Source of the DNA: XYD12-FULL-36-8 sp964613805 | GTDB taxonomy: Bacteria > Bacteroidota > Ignavibacteria > Ignavibacteriales > Ignavibacteriaceae | NCBI GenBank assembly: GCA_964613805.1 | Contig: CAZTJF010000018.1 | Coordinates: forward strand, 1 to 64,000 | Direction of reading: 5' to 3' | DNA length: 64,000 nucleotides | Shown here: in pieces, positions 6,846-15,338 of the stretch | Layout of the letters: each line of letters opens with the position of its first letter | Position numbering within the stretch: position 1 is the stretch's first letter | Notes under the pieces: model-generated | What the model saw: the letters and a program-made list of their open reading frames with translations, nothing else | Told to the model about the DNA's origin: nothing | Database searches by the model: none | Made by a program: the position numbers and the translations under genes

Positions 6846-8858
6846 ATGAACAATTTTCGGCTCGTTTCGAGTTATGAACCTGCGGGAGATCAACCACAGG
6901 CAATTAAGCAATTAGTTGATGGCTTAAATCGAGGTGAAAAGCACCAAACTTTGCTTGGCGTTACAGGCAGCGGAAAAACTTTTACCATTTCAAACGTCAT
7001 CCAAGAAATTAACAAACCGACTCTCATCATATCACACAACAAAACTTTAGCCGCACAGCTTTACTCTGAATTCAAATCATTTTTCCCAAGCAATGCCGTT
7101 GAGTTTTTCATCAGCTATTATGATTACTATCAACCCGAAGCTTATGTTGTTAAAAGCGATTTGTACATTGAAAAAGATTTTTCTATCAACGAAGAAATTG
7201 ATCGGCTAAGATTAAAGGCGACTACTTCACTAATCGAAGGACGACGAGATGTGATTGTTGTTGCAAGCGTGAGTTGCATTTATGGAATTGGAGCACCACA
7301 GGAATATGCAAATCAAATTTTATTTTTGAAAAAGGGAGAAAATGTTCCTAGAAAAAGATTACTGCGGAACTTGATAGATATACATTACGTTCGCAATGAT
7401 TACGAATTTACCCGTGGGGCTTTCAGAGCAAGAGGTGATGTTGTCGAGATTATTCCCGCCTATCAGCATGAAGAAGCAATAAGAATCGAGTATTGGGACG
7501 ATGATATCGAAAAATTGTCCATAATTGATTCTGAATCCGGCATAGTATTAAGAGAAATTGATTCGACCGCTGTTTATCCAGCCAAATACTTCGTTTCTAA
7601 CAGAGATCAAATTCAAAAAGCCATTCATAATATTGAAATTGAGCTTAAGGAAAGACTGGAATACTTTCGATCTCAAGAAAAATATCTTGAAGCTCAGCGT
7701 ATCGAGCAGCGAACCCGTTTCGATATAGAAATGATGAAAGAAATTGGTTATTGCTCTGGAATCGAAAATTATTCTCGGCACATGGATGGACGAGCACCCG
7801 GTTCACGTCCGTACAATCTTTTAGATTATTTTCCCAAAGATTTTTTGCTGGTGATTGATGAATCTCATGTCACAGTTCCACAAATACGTGGAATGTACAA
7901 CGGTGATCGCTCACGGAAAGAAACTTTAGTTGAGTATGGCTTTCGGCTGCCGTCAGCGTTAGATAATCGCCCAATGAAGTTTGAAGAATTTGAAAGCATG
8001 CTTGATCAAGTAATTTATGTCAGTGCTACTCCTGCAGATTTTGAACTTCAAAAAAGCGGTGGTGTCGTTATAGAGCAAATCATTCGTCCCACAGGATTGC
8101 TTGATCCCGAAATAGAAGTTCGCCCAATCAAGGGTCAGATCGATGATCTAATCGGAGAAATTCGAGCGCGAGCTTTGAATAAAGAAAGAGTTTTGGTTAC
8201 AACTTTAACTAAAAAAATGGCTGAGGATCTTGCAGATTATCTTGACAAAATTGGTGTTCTGGTGCGTTACATTCACAGCGATATTGATTCGCTCGAAAGA
8301 GTTGAAATCCTTAGAGATTTACGCTTGGGTGATTTTGATGTTCTCGTTGGAGTTAATCTTTTAAGAGAAGGACTTGATCTTCCGGAAGTTTCTCTTGTTG
8401 CAATCATTGATGCTGATAAAGAAGGATTTCTTAGAAGCGAACGATCACTAATGCAAACCGCAGGAAGAACAGCAAGAAATGTAAATGGCAAAGTAGTTAT
8501 GTATGCTGATAGAATTACCGAATCAATGCGCAAAACAATTGCAGAAACTAACAGACGCAGAAAAATGCAGAAACAGTACAACGACGAAAACAATATAACT
8601 CCGACAACTATTTATAAAAGTTTAGAAGAAATACTGTCCTCTACTTCCATTGCCGACATAAGAAAAAAGGAGGAAAAGGAATCATTTGCTTTTTCAAAAG
8701 TTGCCGAACCTGTTCTTAAATACATGAGCACAGAACAGAAGAAAGATTTGATTGAGCAGCTTACAGAACAAATGTTTCAAGCTGCAAAAGATTTAGAGTT
8801 TGAAAGAGCCGCCTCTATTCGGGATGAAATAAACCAATTGAAAAAAACTATTAAATAG
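6846..8858 (+). CDS. uvrB: UvrABC excinuclease subunit B
   Basis: A 670-residue nucleotide excision repair helicase-like subunit that takes the damaged strand from UvrA and recruits UvrC. The Walker A GVTGSGKT lies at residues 38-45, the beta-hairpin YYDYYQPEAYV at 91-101, helicase motif II in VIDESH, motifs V-VI in VGVNLLREGLDLPEV and QTAGRTARN, and the C-terminal UVR domain (EFERAASIRDEI) at about 640-665. The length is normal for UvrB. It follows the CcmE-like gene by six bases. Confidence 0.98.
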   Translation: MNNFRLVSSYEPAGDQPQAIKQLVDGLNRGEKHQTLLGVTGSGKTFTISNVIQEINKPTLIISHNKTLAAQLYSEFKSFFPSNAVEFFISYYDYYQPEAYVVKSDLYIEKDFSINEEIDRLRLKATTSLIEGRRDVIVVASVSCIYGIGAPQEYANQILFLKKGENVPRKRLLRNLIDIHYVRNDYEFTRGAFRARGDVVEIIPAYQHEEAIRIEYWDDDIEKLSIIDSESGIVLREIDSTAVYPAKYFVSNRDQIQKAIHNIEIELKERLEYFRSQEKYLEAQRIEQRTRFDIEMMKEIGYCSGIENYSRHMDGRAPGSRPYNLLDYFPKDFLLVIDESHVTVPQIRGMYNGDRSRKETLVEYGFRLPSALDNRPMKFEEFESMLDQVIYVSATPADFELQKSGGVVIEQIIRPTGLLDPEIEVRPIKGQIDDLIGEIRARALNKERVLVTTLTKKMAEDLADYLDKIGVLVRYIHSDIDSLERVEILRDLRLGDFDVLVGVNLLREGLDLPEVSLVAIIDADKEGFLRSERSLMQTAGRTARNVNGKVVMYADRITESMRKTIAETNRRRKMQKQYNDENNITPTTIYKSLEEILSSTSIADIRKKEEKESFAFSKVAEPVLKYMSTEQKKDLIEQLTEQMFQAAKDLEFERAASIRDEINQLKKTIK

Positions 8859-8987
8859 TCGCTATTTATTCACGAAACTCAAACCGCTCTGAAATATTTC
8901 CTGTTGCCGTCAATAGTTAATTAAAGTTATTTTAACCGTGTAAATTTTCACAATCACTTTAATTACAAATATTTATAAATAATTGTA

Positions 8988-10118
8988 ATGCAAATTGAAC
9001 TAAAAGAAGTTGTAACAAAGAAGGACTTGAAATCATTCATCAAGTTTCCTTTTCATCTTTACTCAAACAATGAATATTGGGTGCCGCCGTTAATTCAGGA
9101 GGAAATGAAAAATTTCAGTTTAGATAAAAATCCCGCATTTGAATTTTGTGAATCATGTCTTTGGATTGCTTATAGAGAGAACAAACCAGTTGGCAGAATT
9201 GCCTGCATTATCAACAAAAGCTACAACAAAAAAGTGGGGAAAAATGCTGCACGTTTTGGATATGTTGATTTCATAGATGATGGGAAAGTGTCTTACAAAC
9301 TATTTCATACTGCTGAAAACTGGGCTCGCAGCAAAGGATGTAATTCAATTCATGGTCCGTTAGGTTTTACGGACATGGACCCCGAGGGTATGCTTGTGGA
9401 GGGTTTTGAGGAATTGGGAACAATCGCCACAATTTACAATTATCCTTATTATCCAAAGCATATAGAAAAGCTGGGCTTCAAAAAAGATATTGACTGGGTT
9501 GAATATGAATTAATCCCGCCGAAAGAAATTCCTGAGAAGATTCAGAGAATTGCTAACGCAGTTCGCGAGAGATATCATTTAAAAAAGCTGGATGTTAAGA
9601 AATCAATACAATTACTTCCCTATGCTCACGAAATATTTCATGTTCTGAATAGTGCCTACGAAAATATCTATGGATTTGTTACTTTAACCGAAAAGCAAAT
9701 TGATCTTTACGTGAAGCAGTATTTTAGTTTTATCAAACCCGATTTTGTTCCTGTGATTTTGAATGAGAAGAATGAAGTCGTTGCTTTTGGAATCACTATG
9801 CCTTCATTGTCTAAAGCATTTCAAAAAGCCAAAGGTAGATTACTTCCATTCGGTTTTATTCACATACTTAGGGCAATGAAAAATAATGACCGTGCGGATC
9901 TTTACTTAACAGGTGTACGTCCTGATTATCAAGACAAAGGCGTTAATGCAATGCTGATGTATGAATCCAATAAGACATTCAAGAAGTATAATATTTTAAA
10001 AGTTGAATCCAACCCCGAATTAGAAACGAATGCAAAAGTTCGTGCTCAATGGCGATTTTATGAAGAAAGGCAGCACAAGAGAAGACGATGTTATATTAAA
10101 CAATTGGCTGTTGATTAA
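8988..10118 (+). CDS. GNAT-like acetyltransferase of unknown substrate
   Basis: A 376-residue cytosolic protein of a kind common in Bacteroidota. The N-terminal half has a GNAT-like core with LWIAYRENKPVGRIACIIN and RFGYVDFIDD followed by HGPLGFTDMDPEGMLVEG. The C-terminal half repeats the fold, with LYLTGVRPDYQDKGVNAML resembling the acetyl-CoA-binding motif A (V.P.YQ.KG). Related proteins are often annotated only as hypothetical. Single gene, 129 bases after uvrB and convergent with truA; no promoter is obvious. Confidence 0.72.
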   Translation: MQIELKEVVTKKDLKSFIKFPFHLYSNNEYWVPPLIQEEMKNFSLDKNPAFEFCESCLWIAYRENKPVGRIACIINKSYNKKVGKNAARFGYVDFIDDGKVSYKLFHTAENWARSKGCNSIHGPLGFTDMDPEGMLVEGFEELGTIATIYNYPYYPKHIEKLGFKKDIDWVEYELIPPKEIPEKIQRIANAVRERYHLKKLDVKKSIQLLPYAHEIFHVLNSAYENIYGFVTLTEKQIDLYVKQYFSFIKPDFVPVILNEKNEVVAFGITMPSLSKAFQKAKGRLLPFGFIHILRAMKNNDRADLYLTGVRPDYQDKGVNAMLMYESNKTFKKYNILKVESNPELETNAKVRAQWRFYEERQHKRRRCYIKQLAVD

Positions 10119-10133
10119 CTTACATTAATAATT

Positions 10134-10922
10134 CTACTTTTCTCGAGAAGTAATAAACATAGTCGGAAGTATCTCTCGATTTAATTTTTCACCTTGGTAA
10201 ATAACCTGTTCAAGAAAAAGTCCTGAAGGCGGAGCGGTGTATTTTGCCGGATCATTTGATTTCGAGTTTAGAAATCGTTTTAGGTCTTGATCGGTTAATT
10301 TTCCTCTACCAATTTCGACAAGAACCCCAATCATTCTCCTTACCATTTTCCAAAGAAAGTGTGAGCCAATAATTCTAACTAAAATTAGCTCGCCGTCTTC
10401 TTTCATTTGGACATTCTCTATCAATACCCTTGTTGATTTTTCTTCTTGTTCTTCATCAGTAAACGAAATAAAATCATGCATACCCAAAAACAACTTTGCC
10501 GCGGATTGCATTCTTTCAAAATCTAATTTGTCTTTTATCCACCAAACATAATTTTTCCCGAAGGCAGTTCTCCGTTTGGAAATTTGGTAAAGGTAACTGC
10601 GGTTGATTGCATCATGCCTTGCATGAAACTTGGGGTTTGCTTTTTCAACTTCAAGAATATTTATATCAGAAGGAAGTTCATCATTAAATTTCATTCTAAT
10701 AATTTCTGGTGCGAGAACGGTTTTTACATCTAAATGAGCAACTTGGTATAATGCATGAACGCCTGCATCGGTTCTGCCTGAACCCTGAACATCGCACTTT
10801 TCTTTTTTAAAAATATTTTCTGCTGCCTCCAGCAATTTCCCTTGGACAGTCCGAACATTTTTCTGAACCTGCCATCCACTGTAGCGAGTGCCTTCGTATT
10901 CTATGTAAAGTTTAAAGCGCAT
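10134..10922 (-). CDS. truA: tRNA pseudouridine(38-40) synthase TruA
   Basis: A 262-residue enzyme that converts uridines 38-40 of the tRNA anticodon arm to pseudouridine. The catalytic Asp52 lies in GSGRTDAGVHA (47-57). Other family signatures are NINILEVEKANPKFHAR and GSHFLWKMVRRMIG. The length is normal. The start is preceded by GGAGGAGAGG, supplied by a palindrome-containing intergenic element (10959-10976). The neighbour upstream is the decayed RhuM gene. Confidence 0.96.
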   Translation of the reverse strand: MRFKLYIEYEGTRYSGWQVQKNVRTVQGKLLEAAENIFKKEKCDVQGSGRTDAGVHALYQVAHLDVKTVLAPEIIRMKFNDELPSDINILEVEKANPKFHARHDAINRSYLYQISKRRTAFGKNYVWWIKDKLDFERMQSAAKLFLGMHDFISFTDEEQEEKSTRVLIENVQMKEDGELILVRIIGSHFLWKMVRRMIGVLVEIGRGKLTDQDLKRFLNSKSNDPAKYTAPPSGLFLEQVIYQGEKLNREILPTMFITSREK

Positions 10923-10958
10923 AAGGAAGCCTCTCCTCCGCCCTCTTCGACCTGTCTA

Positions 10959-10976
10959 GCCTTGGCGAGCCAAGGC
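10959..10976. repeat. Palindromic intergenic element before truA
   Basis: GCCTTGGC-GA-GCCAAGGC is a perfect 8+2+8 hairpin in a GC-rich stretch (about 10928-10985) that differs in composition from its AT-rich surroundings. Between the palindrome and the truA start the minus strand reads GGCGGAGGAGAGG, a strong Shine-Dalgarno-like run. It looks like a dispersed REP-type element; only one copy is visible here. Confidence 0.6.
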
Positions 10977-11077
10977 GGAAGGAAAGAGAGAAGGGAATAA
11001 AAATTTATTCGATTGAATACAATTTTCATTACTTGATTATAACTCAACCACAACTTTCTTCTAAGCAGAAGTTCTAT

Positions 11078-11431
11078 TAAAACTTTATTTGCCCAAATTC
11101 GAAATTTTGTACATTGCAGCGATTTAACTCTATAGCCAACTGAAATGATAACATCTAGATTATAAAACTCAATATTTCTTATAACCGTTCTTTTTCCTTC
11201 TCTTTGAAGTATCCGAAAATCCCGGATAGTTGAATTCTTTTCCAATTCTCAATCCTTGAACACATTATTAATGTGATTGTTAATCGTTCTAACATCTTTC
11301 TGGAAAAGCCGTGACATCTGTTTCTGGGTTAGCCAAATAGTTTCGTCTTCTACGCGTACCTCAATATTTAGCTCATCTCTATCAGCTTTATAGAATGCAA
11401 CTTCTTCTTTTACTAAATTCTGTTTTTTCAT
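11078..11431 (-). pseudogene. RhuM-family (Virulence_RhuM) gene, nonsense-mutated and truncated
   Basis: The N-terminus encodes DETIWLTQKQMSRLFQKDVR and INNHINNVFKD, then an in-frame TGA at 11251-11249, and continues in the same frame with ELEKNSTIRDFRILQREGKR, EFYNLDVIISVGYRVKSL and FRIWANKVL. In intact RhuM proteins the position of the TGA is Gly (EEGELEENST), so one G-to-T change (GGA to TGA) explains the stop. After FRIWANKVL homology ends abruptly and the remaining ~200 residues are missing. RhuM proteins are DNA-binding-like accessory proteins found near restriction and toxin genes. Both lesions indicate a decayed, probably laterally acquired gene. Confidence 0.85.
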
Positions 11432-11448
11432 TTCTAATCAATATTCAA

Positions 11449-12054
11449 TTATGTTAAAATTTCACTTATCAATTTAGCTTCTCTTGGATCAAACTCAAGC
11501 ATCGCATTGATTAGAAGAATTTGTTCATAATTTTTCAAATCGTAAAACATAATATCTCTTTCGATGATTCTTTTATCATAAAGCAGCTTTGTTCTTTTTG
11601 TTCCTTTCAGCAAAGGGAATTTTGGAGTGTGCCATTCTTTACCATCAAACAGTGCGATGTTGCTGTAAGAAGTATCTGTAACTCTGCCATTTTTTATAAT
11701 TAGAATGTCTTCATTTTCATCTTTGCAATGTTCTTTTACTAGGGCATCGAGCTGATCTCTATTTAAATACTTGTAAGAATAATCTATCTCATCATTCTCA
11801 TCCAAATGAAGTTTTTCGATTGTGCGAGGCGTGTATTTTCTAAACTCAACATCTTTAATCTTATCTGAATAAATAACTTTGCACTTGTAAATCTCACCTG
11901 TTATGTCGGTTGGAATTTCAATAAGCTCTACAAGATTTAAATCATCTTTGCAGCCAAATAATTCATAACGCGAGCGATTCATCCTTTCATTGTGAAAGGA
12001 AACTTGCTGAAACTTTTTGTTTACAACTTTAATGGTTTCAAATAATAGGGACAT
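11449..12054 (-). CDS. pabC: Aminotransferase class IV, probable 4-amino-4-deoxychorismate lyase
   Basis: A 201-residue PLP enzyme, short for the fold-type IV family (about 270) but typical of the compact Bacteroidota form. The N-terminal FETIKVV and FHNERMNRSRYELFG, the candidate PLP lysine in SYKYLNRDQLDAL, and ILIIKNGRVTDTSYSNIALF with TPKFPLLKGTKR match PabC/IlvE-like lyases. It overlaps the end of pabB by 17 bases. Expected role: release of pyruvate from aminodeoxychorismate to give p-aminobenzoate for folate. Confidence 0.85.
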   Translation of the reverse strand: MSLLFETIKVVNKKFQQVSFHNERMNRSRYELFGCKDDLNLVELIEIPTDITGEIYKCKVIYSDKIKDVEFRKYTPRTIEKLHLDENDEIDYSYKYLNRDQLDALVKEHCKDENEDILIIKNGRVTDTSYSNIALFDGKEWHTPKFPLLKGTKRTKLLYDKRIIERDIMFYDLKNYEQILLINAMLEFDPREAKLISEILT

Positions 12055-13015
12055 AAACTTTGTCTATCATTTCTTGATATTCTAATTCCGGTTTGCTCAT
12101 GAAAGTTATTCCGCCGCCGCTTTTGTAGTAGAATGCGCCATCAATATTTTCTATAAACCGAATCATCACAGCGCTGTCTAATTCTTTACCGTCAAAAATA
12201 CCAAATACGCCAGTGAAATAACCCCGTGAATATTCTTCAGCATCCTTAATTATCCCCACAGTTTTCTTTTTGGGCGCTCCGCTGATTGAACCTGCTGGCA
12301 GTAATTTGAAAATTATATCTCCAATTTTTTCATAATAATTATTTTCAAGTTCCCCGCTTATCTTCGAACTGGTTTGAAGTAATATTATGTTTAATGTTTT
12401 AATCTTACCAATGTACCTGAATTTTTCAACTCGCACGTTTTTAGCCACCATGCTCAAATCATTGCGGATAAGATCAACAATCGTATTATGCTCTGCTAAT
12501 TCTTTTTCATCGTTCAGCAGCTTTTCCTCTGCATTTTCTATTGATGCATCAATCGTGCCTTTCATCGGAAATGAAAATATTTTCCCGTCTTTTATTTGAA
12601 TGAATGTTTCGGGAGAAAAAACCACAAACTTATTTTCAAAAAGCAGTTTGTATTTTGCATTGGATACATGAAATATTTCCTCGAGTGTATAATTTGTTTT
12701 TATCTTTGTAGGAAAGGTAAGGTTAAGTAAATACGTATTTCCATTTTTAATGTTCTCCATCACTTTGGCAAAAGCAGAGGAATATTTTTCGAAGCTAATA
12801 GGATATTTTTTAAGCATTAGATTTGATTTGTCAAATGACTTGTCAAAATAATTTTTATAATTACATGTATGGAAAAGTATACTGCTGTCAGCATCAGAAA
12901 TTTTGATCGCAATAGGTGACTTCATCTCAAAATCTATAATGAACAAAAAGGGAATTCGTTCCTTTCCATATTCATTCATTGCGGTGATGGCTTTTTGTGG
13001 TTCTAAAGTAAACAC
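12038..13015 (-). CDS. pabB: Aminodeoxychorismate synthase component I
   Basis: A 325-residue chorismate-binding enzyme, the catalytic core only, without the longer N-terminal domain of TrpE. Diagnostic stretches are NGNTYLLNLTFPTKI, FSFPMKGTID, DLIRNDLSMVAKNVRVEK and LLPAGSISGAPKKKTVGII, ending with GGGITFMSKPELEYQEM. Together with the glutaminase subunit PabA (encoded divergently at 13115) it makes aminodeoxychorismate from chorismate. It overlaps pabC by 17 bases, so the two are coupled. Confidence 0.93.
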   Translation of the reverse strand: MFTLEPQKAITAMNEYGKERIPFLFIIDFEMKSPIAIKISDADSSILFHTCNYKNYFDKSFDKSNLMLKKYPISFEKYSSAFAKVMENIKNGNTYLLNLTFPTKIKTNYTLEEIFHVSNAKYKLLFENKFVVFSPETFIQIKDGKIFSFPMKGTIDASIENAEEKLLNDEKELAEHNTIVDLIRNDLSMVAKNVRVEKFRYIGKIKTLNIILLQTSSKISGELENNYYEKIGDIIFKLLPAGSISGAPKKKTVGIIKDAEEYSRGYFTGVFGIFDGKELDSAVMIRFIENIDGAFYYKSGGGITFMSKPELEYQEMIDKVYVPII

Positions 13016-13070
13016 TTTGTTTAATACTAATATAAAATGCAGTATAAATCTAAAATATTATTCTAATACT

Positions 13071-13104
13071 TCCACCCTCTCCTTTGGAGAGGGTCGGGGT
13101 GAGG
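13071..13104. repeat. Palindromic dispersed-type repeat abutting pabA
   Basis: CCCTCTCC-TTT-GGAGAGGG (13075-13093) followed by TCGGGGTGAGG is the well-known intergenic repeat type seen in many bacterial genomes (CCCTCTCC...GGAGAGGG..GGGGTGAGG). Its last four bases, GAGG (13101-13104), lie ten bases before the pabA ATG and form the only Shine-Dalgarno-like sequence there. Confidence 0.7.
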
Positions 13105-13114
13105 CTTATTTTTT

Positions 13115-13696
13115 ATGAAATTACTGATTATAGACAACTACGACTCCTTCACATACAACCTTGTGCAAATGATTGAAGAATTGTGCATGCTGAATTACGA
13201 AGTTATTCCGCACGATAAGATTAATATTGATGAGGTGAATAGGTTCAATAAAATCTTAATTACTCCAGGTCCAGGACTTCCAGAAGACCACCCAATTTTG
13301 AAAAAGGTGATAGGACAATATGCCTCCAGCAAAAGCATTTTGGGAGTGTGTCTCGGTCACCAAGCAATTGCAAAAGCTTTTGGTGGAGAGTTGTTAAGGC
13401 ATGAGAATGTCTCTCACGGAATAACAAAAAAAATAGTTATTAAAGAATTGTCGGATCCTCTTTTTAGCAATTTGCCAATTGAAATGAGTGTTGGACTTTA
13501 TCACTCATGGGCAGTATCTGAAACTAACTTCCCCAGTGAGTTGGAAATAACCGCTATCTCTGAGGATAATGTGATTATGGCTTTATCCCACAAGCAGTAT
13601 GATGTGAAAGGGGTTCAGTTTCATCCGGAATCAATGATGACACCTTTCGGAAAACAACTCTTAAAAAATTGGCTGTGTTCTTATATAAATGAGTAA
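13115..13696 (+). CDS. pabA: Glutamine amidotransferase, aminodeoxychorismate/anthranilate synthase component II
   Basis: A 193-residue class I glutaminase that passes ammonia to PabB. The oxyanion region is TPGPGLPEDHP (50-60), the nucleophile Cys79 lies in GVCLGHQAIAKAFGG, and the catalytic His/Glu pair is in GVQFHPES near residue 170. The length is normal. It lies next to pabB but on the opposite strand, and no trp genes are near, so the folate role is favoured; such subunits can serve both pathways. The leader consists largely of the palindromic repeat at 13071-13104. Confidence 0.92.
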   Translation: MKLLIIDNYDSFTYNLVQMIEELCMLNYEVIPHDKINIDEVNRFNKILITPGPGLPEDHPILKKVIGQYASSKSILGVCLGHQAIAKAFGGELLRHENVSHGITKKIVIKELSDPLFSNLPIEMSVGLYHSWAVSETNFPSELEITAISEDNVIMALSHKQYDVKGVQFHPESMMTPFGKQLLKNWLCSYINE

Positions 13697-13794
13697 ATTA
13701 ATTGGAAATATATTGTTAGAACAGACACCTACATTGTCGCTCCTGTCACAACCAACCCAGTTTTCACAAACGAGCGTAATTTTATCTTAAAATT

Positions 13795-14232
13795 TTAGGT
13801 AATATTTGATTTCATCTCGGTCAAGTGCAATTTTTCCTCCGCATAATCCTCATTTGTTTCATAAATTCTTACAGAAACAGAAGAAATATTTTTGGGCAGT
13901 TTAATCTTTTTAATTTCATCCAAAACAAACTTGCAGATATTTTCAACTGTGGAATTAAAATCAACCACAAGCATTTTTGATTTTATTTTATTAAGAAATT
14001 CAACTACAACGGTGTCGTTCTTATTCACCATAAATGCGTGATCGAGTTTATTAATTAAGGGTTTGACAATTCTGTCAACGTCATAAAAATCAATAACCAT
14101 TTCATCTTTATTTAGCTCTCCTTCAAATTCAATAATCATTTTATACGAATGACCATGAATGTTTTTACAATTACCAAAATGTTCGGGTAAACGATGACCC
14201 ATCTCCCACTTAAATTCTTTAGCGACTTTCAT
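13795..14232 (-). CDS. queD: 6-carboxy-5,6,7,8-tetrahydropterin synthase QueD
   Basis: A 145-residue member of the PTPS/QueD family, the second step of 7-deazaguanine (queuosine) synthesis from dihydroneopterin triphosphate. Zn ligands and the catalytic Cys lie in HRLPEHFGNCKNIHGHSY (residues 13-30), followed by VIDFYDVDRIVKPLINKLDH. Its start overlaps the queE stop by one base (TAATG type), so the pair is translationally coupled. A role in biopterin synthesis is unlikely given the neighbour. Confidence 0.92.
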   Translation of the reverse strand: MKVAKEFKWEMGHRLPEHFGNCKNIHGHSYKMIIEFEGELNKDEMVIDFYDVDRIVKPLINKLDHAFMVNKNDTVVVEFLNKIKSKMLVVDFNSTVENICKFVLDEIKKIKLPKNISSVSVRIYETNEDYAEEKLHLTEMKSNIT

Positions 14233-14876
14233 TATACTCCTCTTTTGGTTGGACTCCAGATGTACTTGTGCATTTGAATCTGGAATCTGACTTTTAAATT
14301 ATCTTCCAATATCCATTCGGCAAGCTGAATTGGCTCAAGCTCAGAGAAAACATTAGAAAAAAGGATGTCACATTTTTCAATGAGCACATATTCTTCAATA
14401 ATATATTTCGCCCATTCATAATCTTCTCTGTTTCCGATTACGAACTTAACTTCATCATCGTGCTTAAGGTAATCAAGGTTTTCATACAAATTTTTGTGAG
14501 ACATTCGGCTTGATGGACACTTCAAATCCATTATAATTTTAACCCGCGGATCAATTTCTTTAATCGGTAAGCTGCCGCCAGTTTCAATCATTACCTGATA
14601 TCCTAAATCGCATAAGTCTTGCATTACGGCATGAATTTCATTTTGTGCAAGCGGTTCGCCGCCGGTAATTTCAACAAGATTGCACGTGTATTTTTTTATC
14701 TCGGCTAAAATTTCATCGGTGCTATAATCGGTTCCTTCAAAAAAAGCGTACTCGGTATCACAGTAAGAACATCTGAGATTACAATATGTTAATCGTACAA
14801 AAATACATGGCAAGCCAGCAAGCGAACTTTCGCCCTGAATCGAATAAAATATCTCATTTATCTTTAACATCTTCAA
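14232..14876 (-). CDS. queE: 7-carboxy-7-deazaguanine synthase QueE (radical SAM)
   Basis: A 214-residue radical SAM enzyme converting carboxytetrahydropterin to 7-carboxy-7-deazaguanine. The N-terminal IFYSIQGESSLAGLPCIFVR and the cluster motif CNLRCSYCDTEYAF (CxxxCxxC) are diagnostic, as are VEITGGEPLAQ and ETGGSLPI. It is first in a two-gene operon with queD. It is divergent from rpsT with a 132-base spacer that carries the rpsT promoter on the other strand; no clear queE promoter is visible. Confidence 0.94.
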   Translation of the reverse strand: MKMLKINEIFYSIQGESSLAGLPCIFVRLTYCNLRCSYCDTEYAFFEGTDYSTDEILAEIKKYTCNLVEITGGEPLAQNEIHAVMQDLCDLGYQVMIETGGSLPIKEIDPRVKIIMDLKCPSSRMSHKNLYENLDYLKHDDEVKFVIGNREDYEWAKYIIEEYVLIEKCDILFSNVFSELEPIQLAEWILEDNLKVRFQIQMHKYIWSPTKRGV

Positions 14877-14944
14877 TCTGTTAATAATCGGTTAGAAATG
14901 CTTAAAAATGCCTTAAAACGCTACTCAATTTACAAAAAGCTAAA

Positions 14945-14976
14945 TTTGACATCAAAGCGTGCTTTAGATATATTTG
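14945..14976 (+). promoter_or_regulatory. Promoter of rpsT (TTTG-N20-TATATTTG)
   Basis: TTTGAC at 14945-14950 and TATATTTG at 14969-14976, with 20 bases between TTTG and the -7 box. The predicted start is near 14983, giving a ~26-base leader to the ATG at 15009. It is the clearest of the three promoters of this form in the window. Confidence 0.85.
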
Positions 14977-15008
14977 TGCTCAATTTTAACACAAATAAGG
15001 TTTTTTGA

Positions 15009-15272
15009 ATGGCAACACACAAATCCGCAAAGAAAAGAATTCGTACATCTGAGAGAAGAAGAATTGTAAACAAAAGAAACGATTCGAAGGTTAAAACCTT
15101 GATAAAGAAAACATTGGCATCAAAAGATAAAAACGAAATTGAAAAACTTTATAAGGAAGCAATCTCTTTCATAGACAAAAGCACAACAAAAGGTAATCTT
15201 CAAAGAAATACTGCCGCAAGAAAAAAATCTGCTTTAACAAAACATTTGAATAAAGTTTCTTCAGCCAAATAA
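15009..15272 (+). CDS. rpsT: 30S ribosomal protein S20
   Basis: An 87-residue, Lys/Arg-rich helical protein that binds 16S rRNA in the small subunit. The N-terminal ATHKSAKKRIRTSERRRI and the later STTKGNLQRNTAARKKSALT are the S20 signatures. Its length is normal. It is monocistronic: its own promoter lies 33 bases upstream, and a hairpin terminator follows 20 bases after the stop. Confidence 0.97.
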   Translation: MATHKSAKKRIRTSERRRIVNKRNDSKVKTLIKKTLASKDKNEIEKLYKEAISFIDKSTTKGNLQRNTAARKKSALTKHLNKVSSAK

Positions 15273-15291
15273 TTTTGGACGTGAAATTTAA

Positions 15292-15320
15292 AAAAGCTCT
15301 TCAAACTGAAGAGCTTTTCT
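15292..15320. terminator. Bidirectional terminator between rpsT and the GlmU-like gene
   Basis: AAAAGCTCTTC-AAACT-GAAGAGCTTTT is a perfect 11-pair stem with a five-base loop. It has T-rich sequence on the plus-strand side and, through the leading A run, on the minus side. It serves the convergent rpsT (plus) and 15339-16844 (minus) genes. Confidence 0.85.
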
Positions 15321-15338
15321 ATTTTAAACCCTCGCAAG

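Noticed and set aside
11078..11431. Two separate small genes in place of a RhuM pseudogene
   Set aside because: The two parts are in one frame across a single TGA and align end to end with one RhuM protein.
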